From: an uncultured Clostridia bacterium
GTDB lineage: Bacteria > Bacillota > Clostridia > Christensenellales > Borkfalkiaceae
Direction: 5' to 3'
NCBI GenBank assembly: GCA_944368925.1
Contig: CALVXG010000002.1
Coordinates: 1 to 64,000 of the forward strand
Length of the DNA stretch: 64,000 nucleotides
Part shown: one piece after another, positions 42,696-51,002 of the stretch
Position numbering within the stretch: the first letter of the stretch is position 1
How the letters are laid out: each line of letters opens with the position of its first letter
Notes under the pieces: model-generated
What the model was told of the DNA's origin: nothing
Seen by the model: the letters and a program-made list of their open reading frames with translations, nothing else
Databases searched by the model: none
Program-made: the position numbers and the translations under genes

Positions 42696-43208
42696 TCAGA
42701 TTTTTTGTTCAAGGTCGGTATTTTTTGCCGTGCTTGTTTCAAAACGCGCCTCATGTTTAAAAAGCAGAAATTGTAGAACGGGTATTGCTGTGAATATTAG
42801 CAGATGAAAAATGGCAAAGGGGCTGAACCCTTGGTACCCTGTATGGCCTTGATTTTGCAAAGCAGGGGAAACAATAACGCTGACTTCAGGGCTGCTGTAT
42901 GCAAGTAAAATAAGTGCAGCGATATAGAATAGTATACCAACCCACAGGCTTTTTTTGAAAGAAAGAAAAATTGTTCCGATACAGGCAAGCAGAATCAGTA
43001 AAACGACAGAGCTTTGGTCGGCATGACAAAAGAAAGAAATATCGCCGGTAGTAACGGATCGGAAGGATAAACCGCTGATCAGATTGGCGTGAATAGATGC
43101 GGACTGAGATGCGTAAACCTCACGGACGGTCATGACGGGGATAAACAGGATTGCACTGCATACGGCAACCAGTTCGACGATAAAAATGAAAAATCTGCGA
43201 TATTTCAC
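42696..43208 (-). CDS. four-helix membrane protein of unknown function
   Basis: 170 residues with hydrophobic stretches near 8-28, 66-84, 88-105 and 130-150. The segment between helices one and two has two short histidine- or serine-rich loops. Lower GC than its neighbours. No family recognised. Confidence 0.6.
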   Translation of the reverse strand: MKYRRFFIFIVELVAVCSAILFIPVMTVREVYASQSASIHANLISGLSFRSVTTGDISFFCHADQSSVVLLILLACIGTIFLSFKKSLWVGILFYIAALILLAYSSPEVSVIVSPALQNQGHTGYQGFSPFAIFHLLIFTAIPVLQFLLFKHEARFETSTAKNTDLEQKI

Positions 43209-43457
43209 GTTGTTTTCCCTCCGCTTCTTTTTTCCTATTCAGATACATTATACTCTTTTTCAAAGCAAAGTCAATACTTGCGGGAAAAACAGGGGAGGGG
43301 AGATTTGAAAGCGGAGGCGGAAAAATCGGAGGCGGGAGAGGCAATGTATGAGAGGGGGCGAAAAAAGGCGAAAGGCGGGAAAAGCCGAATAAATCGAAAA
43401 TTGTGTGATAAAAACGGACAAAAAAGATGATTTTCGAAGGGGACGGGCGCAAGTTGT

Positions 43458-43486
43458 TTGCATTTTCGGTGCGGGTATGCTATACT
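43458..43486 (+). promoter_or_regulatory. promoter of trpS
   Basis: TTGCAT (43458-43463), 17 bases, TATACT (43481-43486). The rest of the 306-base gap 43209-43514 holds nothing I recognise; no T-box motif is visible. Confidence 0.6.
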
Positions 43487-43514
43487 GATTAAGAATACAT
43501 AGCGAGGGACAGCC

Positions 43515-44525
43515 ATGGAAGAACAAGTTAAAAAGAGTTTGTTTTCGGCAGTTCAGCCGAGCGGATCGGTGACGATCGGGAATTACATCGGAGCGATCCG
43601 TAATTTTTCGAAGCTGCAGGACGAGTATAACTGCATTTATGCGGTAGCGGATCTGCATGCGATCACGGTGCCGCAGGAAGCGGCGGCTCTGCGCAGGAAT
43701 ACGCAGGAGCTGATGGCGCTGTTTATTGCGAGCGGGATTGATCCCGAAAAGTGCGTATTGTTTGTGCAGTCGCAGGTACCGGCGCATTGTGAGCTGACCT
43801 GGGTGCTGAACACGATCACATATCCGGGCGAGCTTTCGCGCATGACGCAGTTCAAGGACAAGAGTGCAAAGCATGCGGAGAACGTGAACATGGGGCTCAT
43901 GGACTATCCCGTGCTGATGGCTTCGGACATATTGCTGTACCAGGCGGCGCTTGTGCCGGTGGGGGCGGATCAGAAGCAGCATCTGGAGCTGACGAGGGAT
44001 CTTGCGATCCGTTTCAACAACCGTTACGGGCAGACGTTCACGGTGCCGGACGGATATATACTCAAAGACAGCGGCGCGCGGATCATGAGCCTTGCGGATC
44101 CTTCCAAGAAGATGAGCAAGTCGGACGAAAACGCGAATGCGTTTGTGACGATGGCGGACGATAAAGACACGGTGATCCGCAAGTTCAAGCGTGCGATCAC
44201 GGACAGCGAGAGCGAGATACGGTATGCGCCGGAAGAAAAGCCGGGTGTATCCAATCTTCTCACGATTTACCATGCGTTTACGGGCAAGAGTATAGCCGAG
44301 AGCGAGAAAGAATTTGCCGGCAAGGGATACGGGGAATTTAAGATCGCGGTCGGGGAAGCGGTAGCGGACGCGTTGGCGCCGATCCAGGCGGAGAAAGCGC
44401 GGCTGTTGGCGGATAAGGCGTACCTGAATCAGGTAATGAAGCAGGGAACGGAAGCGGCGTTCCGCATCGCGCGCAAGACGCTTTCGAAGGTATATCGCAA
44501 AGTCGGATTTTATTCGGGGGACTGA
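43515..44525 (+). CDS. trpS: tryptophanyl-tRNA synthetase
   Basis: 336 residues. AVQPSGSVTIGNYIGA near 11-26 carries the class I HIGH-type motif (TIGN) and KKMSKSDEN near 197 is KMSKS. Length is normal for the bacterial enzyme. It charges tRNA-Trp. GCGAGGGAC precedes the ATG. Confidence 0.97.
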   Translation: MEEQVKKSLFSAVQPSGSVTIGNYIGAIRNFSKLQDEYNCIYAVADLHAITVPQEAAALRRNTQELMALFIASGIDPEKCVLFVQSQVPAHCELTWVLNTITYPGELSRMTQFKDKSAKHAENVNMGLMDYPVLMASDILLYQAALVPVGADQKQHLELTRDLAIRFNNRYGQTFTVPDGYILKDSGARIMSLADPSKKMSKSDENANAFVTMADDKDTVIRKFKRAITDSESEIRYAPEEKPGVSNLLTIYHAFTGKSIAESEKEFAGKGYGEFKIAVGEAVADALAPIQAEKARLLADKAYLNQVMKQGTEAAFRIARKTLSKVYRKVGFYSGD

Positions 44526-44530
44526 GCAGG

Positions 44531-45409
44531 GTGTTCGGGTATATTCAGCCGGAAATACCGTACATGTATGTAAAGGACGGCGTGCTGTACAAGGCGCTGT
44601 ACTGCGGGTTATGCAAGAGTATCGGCGGCAGCTGCGGGCAGACGGCGCGCATGGGGCTGTCGTACGACGTGACGTTTTTGTCGGCGATTCTGCACAACAT
44701 AAAGAATTGTGACGTAAAGATCGAGCAGAAGCATTGCGTATTGCATCCGGTGACGAAGCGGCCGATCGCGCAGGACGACGAGATCACGCGGGCGTGTGCC
44801 TGTCTGAACACGCTATTGACGTATTACAAGCTGACGGACGACATACAGGACGAAAACAAGGGAAAGCTCGGGCGCAGTTTTTTTCGCGGCGGGTATAAGA
44901 AGGCGGAAAAGCTGCACGCGGAGCTGGCGCAGATCATACGCGGGCATCTGGCGGAGCAGGAGAAGCTGGAGCGGGAGAAGTGCGCCTCGCCGGACATGGC
45001 GGCGGACGCGTCGGCGAACATGTTGGCGGACGTATCGGACGCGTGCCTGGAAGAATATAAAAATGAATTTACGCACAACCTGTTTTACGGGATCGGGAAG
45101 TGGGTGTATCTGATCGATGCGCTGGACGATTACGACAAAGACAGGAAGAAGGGGAACTACAATCCGTTTTATGCGGCATACGGAGCGGAAACGCGTGCGG
45201 AGATGCTGGAAAAGAACGGGGAGGAAGTGAACTTTATATTCGGCAGTATTTTTGCGGGGAATGCGGAGAATCTGAGCAAGATACGGTTTTATTTCAATCA
45301 TGATCTGACGGACAACATTATACTGCGCGGGTTGCCTGCGGTGACGAAGCGGGTGATGTGCGGGTGTAAAGGGATGCGAACGAAACCCGAAAAAATCAAA
45401 TTAAGATAG
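44531..45409 (+). CDS. DUF5685-family protein
   Basis: 292 residues, GTG start 5 bp after trpS. The start MFGYIQPEIPYMYVKDGVLY and YCGLCKSIGG match the DUF5685 pattern as I remember it, with CxxC near 25-28. LSYDVTFLSAIL and DEITRACACLNTLL follow, the latter with further cysteines. It is helical and soluble, of unknown function, often next to a J-domain gene, as here. Confidence 0.75.
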   Translation: MFGYIQPEIPYMYVKDGVLYKALYCGLCKSIGGSCGQTARMGLSYDVTFLSAILHNIKNCDVKIEQKHCVLHPVTKRPIAQDDEITRACACLNTLLTYYKLTDDIQDENKGKLGRSFFRGGYKKAEKLHAELAQIIRGHLAEQEKLEREKCASPDMAADASANMLADVSDACLEEYKNEFTHNLFYGIGKWVYLIDALDDYDKDRKKGNYNPFYAAYGAETRAEMLEKNGEEVNFIFGSIFAGNAENLSKIRFYFNHDLTDNIILRGLPAVTKRVMCGCKGMRTKPEKIKLR

Positions 45410-45431
45410 GGCGAGAGCCAGAGGAAAAAAG

Positions 45432-46079
45432 ATGAGTAAACAGAGCTATGATCTTTTAGGCATAACGGAGACGGCGACGGACGAAGAGGTGACGGCGCGG
45501 TATGAGGAGCTGAAGAAGAAGTATTCGGAAGACCGTTTTCTGGAAGGGGAAGCGGGGAACGAAGCGGCGAAGATGCTGAACAAGATCGAAGTGGCTTACA
45601 ACGAGATCATGACGGAGCGGCACGAGCAGCGTACGGCGGGGGATTCGAGTTCCGCGTACGCGAAAGCGGAGCAGTATATCCGTGACGGAAAGATCAACGA
45701 AGCGCAGGCGGTGCTGGACGAATTCAACGAGCGGCCTGCGGAATGGCATTATTTGCAGTCGGTGGTATTTTACAAGAAAAATTGGATGAACGAGAGCAAG
45801 AAGCAGCTTGAGATTGCGATTCAGATGGATTCGTCCAACGAAAAGTACCGTACGGCGTACAATAAGCTGAAAGAGAAGATCGATTACGATAAAAAGCAGG
45901 CGGACGGAGCGCGGACGCAGGGCGGATACGCGCAAGGCCAGGGAGCGCCGAACGGGCAGCCGGGATACGATGAAAGCCAGCAGCAGATGGGCGGCGGATT
46001 TTGCGAGCAATGCGCGACGTGTTGTGCCTGCAATATGCTTTTCAACTGCTGCATGAATGCCTGCTGTGGGTGCAGATAA
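45432..46079 (+). CDS. J-domain-like protein without HPD, with cysteine-rich tail
   Basis: 215 residues. Residues 5-60 (YDLLGITETATDEEVTARYEEL) are a J-domain, but the HPD motif that stimulates DnaK is replaced by YSED in KKKYSEDRF. Residues 75-150 are helical and TPR-like. The C-terminal 29 residues have ten cysteines (GGGFCEQCATCCACNMLF and CCMNACCGCR). It lies next to the DUF5685 gene. The tail could bind metal or carry lipid. Confidence 0.75.
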   Translation: MSKQSYDLLGITETATDEEVTARYEELKKKYSEDRFLEGEAGNEAAKMLNKIEVAYNEIMTERHEQRTAGDSSSAYAKAEQYIRDGKINEAQAVLDEFNERPAEWHYLQSVVFYKKNWMNESKKQLEIAIQMDSSNEKYRTAYNKLKEKIDYDKKQADGARTQGGYAQGQGAPNGQPGYDESQQQMGGGFCEQCATCCACNMLFNCCMNACCGCR

Positions 46080-46130
46080 GGGAAGTTTCCGTAAGCGGGA
46101 ACGCGGCGCGCGGAAGGTGCGTCCGAAGCT

Positions 46131-46790
46131 ATGCAAAGAAAATCATTTCAGATAGCTCTGGCGGCGGTATCGTGTGCGTTGGCGACGGTGTTTATGGCGA
46201 TCGGGCTGAATATTCCGGCGGCGTTTGCGACGGGGTATTTGTTTGCGTCGATTTCTCTGATGCTGCCGCTTGCGAAAGATATGCGCCTGGGCGGATTTTT
46301 GGCGTACGCGGCAGCGTCGCTCTTGTGCCTGCTGTTTGGCGGGATACAGCAATTTTATAAATTTGTGCCGTTTCTGGCGTTTTTCGGGCTGCATCCGCTT
46401 GTCAACTATGCGGAGCACAGGCACGGCTGGAACAGATGGCTGATCGGAGCGGCGAAGACGGTCTGGTTTGTCGGGGTAATGGAGCTTACGTGGTGGCTGT
46501 TTGACAGAGTGTTGGACATAACGCTTCCGTTTGCGTGGATGAACGAGTGGATCTGGGTGCTGATCGCGGTTGGCGGAGCGGTATTTTTTGTATTTTATGA
46601 TTGGCTGATGATGAGGTGTCAGAAGCTGGTGAATTACTATGTGTCGAAAATAGACCGAACGGGCGGGCACAGACAGCCTCCGGTGCAGCCGCCGCGCGAC
46701 GATGCGGAAGAAATTTTCGGTACAGCGAATAAAGAAGAGCAGAAGGACAAAGAGGAAGAAGAAAGAAAGGACAGCGGGGACGGGCATTGA
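46131..46790 (+). CDS. membrane protein, ECF S-component-like
   Basis: 219 residues with five or six hydrophobic segments from 10 to 165 and a highly charged, K/E-rich soluble tail. The arrangement resembles small transporter subunits, but no substrate motif is visible. Ribosome site weak. Confidence 0.55.
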   Translation: MQRKSFQIALAAVSCALATVFMAIGLNIPAAFATGYLFASISLMLPLAKDMRLGGFLAYAAASLLCLLFGGIQQFYKFVPFLAFFGLHPLVNYAEHRHGWNRWLIGAAKTVWFVGVMELTWWLFDRVLDITLPFAWMNEWIWVLIAVGGAVFFVFYDWLMMRCQKLVNYYVSKIDRTGGHRQPPVQPPRDDAEEIFGTANKEEQKDKEEEERKDSGDGH

Positions 46791-46817
46791 TGTTTATATT
46801 CTGCGGAGAGAGAATAT

Positions 46818-48251
46818 ATGTCTGACGTAACGGAGATCACGAATAAGAATCAGGAATTTACCGGGTTGGTGGAGTCGCTCGGGAGCAACGGAGAAGGGAT
46901 CGTACATATGGGGGAGACGGTGTTTTTTGCGCCGTTTACCGTAGTGGGAGAGAAAGTCAAGTTCAGGGCTTTGAAGGTAAAGAACCGCATCGGGTATGCG
47001 AAGGCGTTGGAGATATTGACGCCTGCGGACGAGCGGGTGCGGCCGAAGTGTCCTTTATTTACGAAGTGCGGAGGCTGTCAGTTGCAGCATTTGCGTTACG
47101 GAGCGCAGCTGAAAACGAAGACGAAGACCGTAGCGGACGCATTGCGGAAGATTGCGGGGATCGAAGCGGAGGTGCCGCTGACGATCAAGAGTGATTCGCA
47201 GTTTGAATATCGGAACAAATTGCAGATCCCTGTCGGGGTGAACAGAGACGGGGAAAGCGTGATCGGGTTTTATGCGGAGCGCAGTCACAGGATCGTGCCG
47301 GTGAAGAAGTGTTTTATACATCCGGGCTGGGCGGCGGAGGTCATACGTATTTTTTCCGAATATATGGAAAAATACCGCGTACGCGGATATGACGAAGCGA
47401 CGGGCCGCGGCACGTTGCGGCACATTGTGGTGCGCGACGTAGACGGGAATTTTCTGATCACGGCGGTGACGGCGTCGGACGTATTGCCGGAAGCGGACAA
47501 GCTGGTGCAGATGCTCAGCGAAAAATTCAAGAGTTTTTCGTTGTGGCAGAACCGGAACAAGGGAACGGGGAACGCCGTATTCGGTGAGAAATGGACGCTT
47601 TTGTACGGCCGCGGGAAGTATGCGGCGCACGAGTGCGGCATACGGTTTGAAGCGGGGCCGAACACGTTCATACAGGTAAACCGAAGCGTGTGCAGGAAGT
47701 TGTACGAGCGTACGGTGCGTTTTGCAACGGAATGCGGCGCGAAGACGGCGATCGACGCATACAGCGGAAGCGGACTTCTGACGGCGATGCTTGCCAAGCA
47801 GTTGGAGCGGGCATACGGGATCGAAGCGGTGCGGGAAGCGGTCGATTGTGCAGACGAACTGATCGCGCCGAACAAGCTGGAAGGGAAACTGATCAACATT
47901 TGCGGAAAGGTGGAAGAGGAGCTGCCGAAGCTGATGGCGGGGCAGAATGTATCGGAGACGATGCTTGTGGTGGATCCGCCGCGCAAGGGTGTAGATCGCG
48001 GAACGCTGAAAGCGATTTTGGCGTCGGGCATACCGTATGTAGCGATGATTTCGTGCAATCCAGCGACGATGGCGCGGGACGTCGGGATTTTGACGGGGTC
48101 TTTGCGTGAAGAGGGCAGCGAACTGAAAAAGTATGCGGGGTATACGAAAGACGGCTGCGAAGGGTATTATAAATTGGTATCCGTTCAGCCTTTCGACATG
48201 TTCCCGCAAACCAAGCATGTCGAGACACTGGTTTGTCTGGAAAGGAAATAA
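46818..48251 (+). CDS. rlmD: 23S rRNA (uracil-5-)-methyltransferase, RumA type
   Basis: 477 residues. A TRAM domain lies at 10-70, four cysteines of the iron-sulfur site around CPLFTKCGGCQ near 75-85, the S-adenosylmethionine motif IDAYSGSGLLTAML near 313, DPPRKG near 388 and SCNPATMARD near 415 with the catalytic cysteine. It methylates a uridine of 23S rRNA; RlmD or RlmCD specificity cannot be told. A copy of its last 12 codons lies 600 bp downstream. Confidence 0.93.
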   Translation: MSDVTEITNKNQEFTGLVESLGSNGEGIVHMGETVFFAPFTVVGEKVKFRALKVKNRIGYAKALEILTPADERVRPKCPLFTKCGGCQLQHLRYGAQLKTKTKTVADALRKIAGIEAEVPLTIKSDSQFEYRNKLQIPVGVNRDGESVIGFYAERSHRIVPVKKCFIHPGWAAEVIRIFSEYMEKYRVRGYDEATGRGTLRHIVVRDVDGNFLITAVTASDVLPEADKLVQMLSEKFKSFSLWQNRNKGTGNAVFGEKWTLLYGRGKYAAHECGIRFEAGPNTFIQVNRSVCRKLYERTVRFATECGAKTAIDAYSGSGLLTAMLAKQLERAYGIEAVREAVDCADELIAPNKLEGKLINICGKVEEELPKLMAGQNVSETMLVVDPPRKGVDRGTLKAILASGIPYVAMISCNPATMARDVGILTGSLREEGSELKKYAGYTKDGCEGYYKLVSVQPFDMFPQTKHVETLVCLERK

Positions 48252-48271
48252 TCCAGTTTTGAAAATAAAAG

Positions 48272-48649
48272 ATGTTTTTAAAGTTGAGAAGGTTTTTTAA
48301 AAAAGAAGAATCGTCGGAACAGAAAAAGTGGAATAAGTTGTGGGAACTTTATGGAAACGGTGAATTGAATGATCCCATATTTTACTTATGCGACTATGAT
48401 TCCTGTATAAACGGAGAAGGTCATCTGTGCTTTTTTGAAAATAATGAAGATTGTTTGAGTAAATATTCTGAAGAATTAAAAAAAGTAATACCTGACGAAC
48501 TGTATAAGAATTTTGATAGAGCATTGCGTGCATTTGAGCGAAAAATCGACGAGGAAAAAATTTGTAGCGATGCGGATGCTTATTTTTATGAACATGAGGC
48601 AGATATTATTAAAAAGATTCAATCTTATGCAAATACTTTGGATTTTTAA
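48272..48649 (+). CDS. hypothetical acidic protein, inserted behind rlmD
   Basis: 125 residues, AT-rich codons unlike rlmD. N-terminal helix with KKEESSEQKKW, then WELYGNGELNDPIFYLCDYDSC. Loosely like the DMP19/DUF4375 proteins, low confidence. It lies in the 564-base segment between the two rlmD 3' ends and so was probably brought in by recombination. Confidence 0.5.
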   Translation: MFLKLRRFFKKEESSEQKKWNKLWELYGNGELNDPIFYLCDYDSCINGEGHLCFFENNEDCLSKYSEELKKVIPDELYKNFDRALRAFERKIDEEKICSDADAYFYEHEADIIKKIQSYANTLDF

Positions 48650-48815
48650 AGTAACATAAGGTTAAATTTGTGCTTTAAAAGGACAGTTCAGCATTTTAGG
48701 AGCAAGAATCAACAGAGCATGAAAGCTGGCGGAAACTTTATATACAAAAAAGCAGGTGGCTATAAACTTGCGGGGCTTGCAAATGGCTTTTTTGAAGGTC
48801 TTGGCGACCGTCTGC

Positions 48816-48851
48816 CACGTCGAAACGCTTGTATGCCTTGAAAGGAAATAA
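48816..48851 (+). pseudogene. relic 3' end of a second rlmD gene
   Basis: The 36 bases encode HVETLVCLERK and a stop, the same as the end of rlmD at 48216-48251. The seven differences all fall in third codon positions and are silent. Only ATVC precedes it in frame before homology is lost. The gap 48650-48984 otherwise holds a terminator. Confidence 0.75.
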
Positions 48852-48855
48852 TGAT

Positions 48856-48893
48856 AAAAGAGGTCAAAAACTTCGGTTTTTGACCTCTTTTTT
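48856..48893 (+). terminator. strong intrinsic terminator
   Basis: AAAAGAGGTCAAAAAC (48856-48871) pairs perfectly with 48876-48891 across TTCG, followed by TT. It is probably the original rlmD terminator. Confidence 0.88.
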
Positions 48894-48984
48894 ATGGTAC
48901 GGTAAAAGTACGCAGCGTCCGAAAGGGAAAGCTTTCGTCTAAAAAAAACAGATGCAACATGAAATTATCCGACAGTAAAAAATT

Positions 48985-49509
48985 TCAGACTTCAATGTCA
49001 TGTGTGCAATGCGGAAGGTTCAGAATGACGAACGGCTTTTCCTTTGTTTTCGCGTATTGCATCGTTCGGAATGTGCCGCCTTGTTTTTGACCGTTCCAGA
49101 CGACGATCACAAAGTCGGAACGATCGACCATGTATTGGTTTCGTATGCGCATACAGTCGGGCGAATACCTCGGGCTGATGACATTGACGGAATTTGCCGC
49201 CGCACAAATTTTCTTGTATCTTTGTTTATCTTCCGTGCGCCATTTCAAATCTTGGTTCGGGCAGGGGACGGCAATTTCAAGGGTAACGTCGGGATACGTT
49301 GAATCGCGCAGACCGATCACAATTTCCGCAAAGTCGGAATCGGCGCCCAGCGCGCCGCCCGAAATAAAGTGCTTGTATCCCTTCAAAATCAATGCAAGAA
49401 CCGTCTTTCGAAGCGCGGCAAGATAGCGTTTGTGCTCCGCGCAGTTTTTATCCGCATAGTTCCACCCGAATCCTTTCGGACGATGCCCCGTAAGGCAACA
49501 CGTTTTCAT
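48985..49509 (-). CDS. SLOG-superfamily protein (YpsA/DUF1273-like)
   Basis: 174 residues from the ATG at 49509, with CAGGAG ten bases upstream. CCLTGHRPKGFGW at 3-15, FISGGALGADSDFAE near 52-66 and YMVDRSDFVIVVWNG near 130 match the SLOG nucleotide-binding fold of YpsA-like proteins. SLOG proteins bind nucleotide ligands and occur in stress and defence settings. The divergent HTH gene shares its promoter region. Confidence 0.82.
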   Translation of the reverse strand: MKTCCLTGHRPKGFGWNYADKNCAEHKRYLAALRKTVLALILKGYKHFISGGALGADSDFAEIVIGLRDSTYPDVTLEIAVPCPNQDLKWRTEDKQRYKKICAAANSVNVISPRYSPDCMRIRNQYMVDRSDFVIVVWNGQKQGGTFRTMQYAKTKEKPFVILNLPHCTHDIEV

Positions 49510-49574
49510 TTTTACGAAACTCCTGTAAATTGATACACTTCTCATTATAGGAAATCAAAGAAGAAATGTAAAGC

Positions 49575-49642
49575 GTTCTATATATAGAACCTATAATTTT
49601 TTAAATTTACATATAATAATGGCGTAGTTCAACTCATAGAAC
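49575..49642. promoter_or_regulatory. two GTTC-N8-GAAC operators in the divergent promoter region
   Basis: GTTCTATATATAGAAC at 49575-49590 is a perfect 16-bp palindrome. GTTCAACTCATAGAAC at 49627-49642 keeps both arms and spacing. The centres are 52 bp apart, five helical turns. The first lies upstream of TTTACA-17-TATAAT for the SLOG gene (minus strand); the second lies just after TATAAT (49612-49617) for the HTH gene. Binding by the HTH protein is inferred. Confidence 0.7.
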
Positions 49643-49659
49643 TTACGGAGGGCAGGAAC

Positions 49660-49893
49660 GTGAGGTTGATTGATGCTGTTATTATACGGTTACGTAAAAT
49701 AATGAATGAGAGAGGAATTACGCCTTATTATTTTCATAAAGAAGGCGGAATTGCCAAATCGACGATATCACAAGTTTTTAACGGGAAACAACAAAAAATT
49801 ATGCTTGATCTTTTGTATCAATTTACTTCTACCTTAGGTATCAGTCTGAAAGATTTTTTTGACGACCCGATTTTCAACGAAGTGACCGACTAA
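49660..49893 (+). CDS. XRE-type HTH regulator, copy 1
   Basis: 77 residues, GTG start after ACGGAGGG. A helix-turn-helix spans about 20-45 (YYFHKEGGIAKSTISQVFNG). The end (LGISLKDFFDDPIFNEVTD) is identical to that of the second copy. It probably acts on the GTTC-N8-GAAC sites and may regulate the SLOG gene. Confidence 0.8.
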   Translation: MRLIDAVIIRLRKIMNERGITPYYFHKEGGIAKSTISQVFNGKQQKIMLDLLYQFTSTLGISLKDFFDDPIFNEVTD

Positions 49894-49896
49894 TAA

Positions 49897-49930
49897 AGAG
49901 GCGCCCGAACGCAGCCGTTCGGGCGCCTCT
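49897..49930 (+). terminator. hairpin after HTH copy 1
   Basis: AGAGGCGCCCGAACG pairs with CGTTCGGGCGCCTCT around CAGC. There is almost no T-run. The same hairpin follows copy 2. Confidence 0.75.
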
Positions 49931-50007
49931 CTGCGTAATATAGAAAAAATTTTGAAAAATTGGCCGAAATAAAATATGCAAAAATTTTGAATTGCATCTT
50001 TCTCTGA

Positions 50008-50071
50008 TTGACAAAGCGGCATAGCCTGTCTATACTTAAAGCAAATGTAGACCATAGTTTACATTTGCTTT
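50008..50071 (+). promoter_or_regulatory. promoter and palindromic operator of HTH copy 2
   Basis: TTGACA (50008-50013), 17 bases, TATACT (50031-50036). AAAGCAAATGTA (50038-50049) pairs exactly with TACATTTGCTTT (50060-50071), right behind the -10 box. This is an autoregulator-style operator, different from that of copy 1. Confidence 0.8.
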
Positions 50072-50090
50072 GGATTACAGGAGATAAGAG

Positions 50091-50324
50091 ATGAAGCTGA
50101 ATGAAGCGGTGGGGAAAAGACTGAAAGATTTATTGGAAGAAAAGCATTGGAAGAATTATTCATTGCAAAAGGAAGGAGGAATTCCCCGTTCGACGGTCGG
50201 ATTGATCATAGGGGCAAAAAGAAAGACCGTCAAATTAGAGACTCTTTATCAAATAACTTCTACCTTAGGTATCAGCCTGAAAGATTTTTTTGACGATCCG
50301 ATTTTCAACGAAGTGACCGATTAA
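50091..50324 (+). CDS. XRE-type HTH regulator, copy 2
   Basis: 77 residues. Same length and C-terminal 22 residues as copy 1, but the recognition helix differs (SLQKEGGIPRSTVGLIIGAKR). The DNA from the C-terminal coding part through the terminator is nearly identical between copies, while the 5' half is diverged. The changed helix fits the changed operator. Target genes beyond itself are unknown. Confidence 0.8.
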   Translation: MKLNEAVGKRLKDLLEEKHWKNYSLQKEGGIPRSTVGLIIGAKRKTVKLETLYQITSTLGISLKDFFDDPIFNEVTD

Positions 50325-50327
50325 TAA

Positions 50328-50361
50328 AGAGGCGCCCGAACGCAGCCGTTCGGGCGCCTCT
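50328..50361 (+). terminator. hairpin after HTH copy 2
   Basis: Same 15-bp stem as 49897-49930, followed by TT. Confidence 0.75.
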
Positions 50362-50438
50362 TTGCGTATTGCGGAAAAAATTTTGAAAAATGTACCAAAA
50401 CAAAAGATAAAAAATTTTTGCTTTGCGCCTTTTCGTGA

Positions 50439-50495
50439 TTGACAAAAAAGCAAAGACATAGTATACTTTCATAGTCCCGAATGGGACTATGAAAG
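50439..50495 (+). promoter_or_regulatory. promoter and palindromic operator of the MarR-MATE operon
   Basis: TTGACA (50439-50444), 17 bases, TATACT (50462-50467). CTTTCATAGTCCC (50466-50478) pairs perfectly with GGGACTATGAAAG (50483-50495) and overlaps the transcription start. Confidence 0.82.
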
Positions 50496-50510
50496 AGAAG
50501 GAGAGGAGCG

Positions 50511-51002
50511 ATGCGCAAAGAAGCGTTGGATTTATTGAACGGAGTCAACCGGGCGATCATACAATTTCGCGGGATATATTCGGCGTGGTCGGGGAAGCAT
50601 GGGAAGAGTTATCATGAAATGCTGGTATATTATACGATCCGCGAATACGGGTATTGCACGCAAAAGCAGATTTGTGACAATTATCTGTTGCCGAAGCAGA
50701 CGATCCACAATGTGATCCAGGCGATGCGAAAGTGTGGGATCCTGGAAGAGAGAGAGGGCGGAAAGCGCGGACGGGAAAAGGTATTTGCGTTAACGGAGAG
50801 GGGACAAGCGGAAGAGGCGTCCTTTCTTCGGGCGATGGGGGACGCGGAGAGCAAGGCGTTAAAGAAGATGGGAGAAGAGAAGTTGCGAAGGCTTACGGAA
50901 TTGTTGTGGGAATACGACGGTGCGTTGCATGAGGCATTCGGAAGGGAGACGAGGGCGTATGGAAGACAAGACGGCAAACTGGGGAACGGAGAAAATAAGT
51001 AA
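50511..51002 (+). CDS. MarR-family repressor
   Basis: 163 residues, GAAGGAGAGGAG upstream of the ATG. Winged helix at about 45-110 (CTQKQICDNYLLPKQTIHNV, wing KRGREKVFALTERG). It overlaps the transporter gene by 44 bp and probably represses both through the 13-bp palindrome in the promoter, released by a drug-like ligand. Confidence 0.88.
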   Translation: MRKEALDLLNGVNRAIIQFRGIYSAWSGKHGKSYHEMLVYYTIREYGYCTQKQICDNYLLPKQTIHNVIQAMRKCGILEEREGGKRGREKVFALTERGQAEEASFLRAMGDAESKALKKMGEEKLRRLTELLWEYDGALHEAFGRETRAYGRQDGKLGNGENK

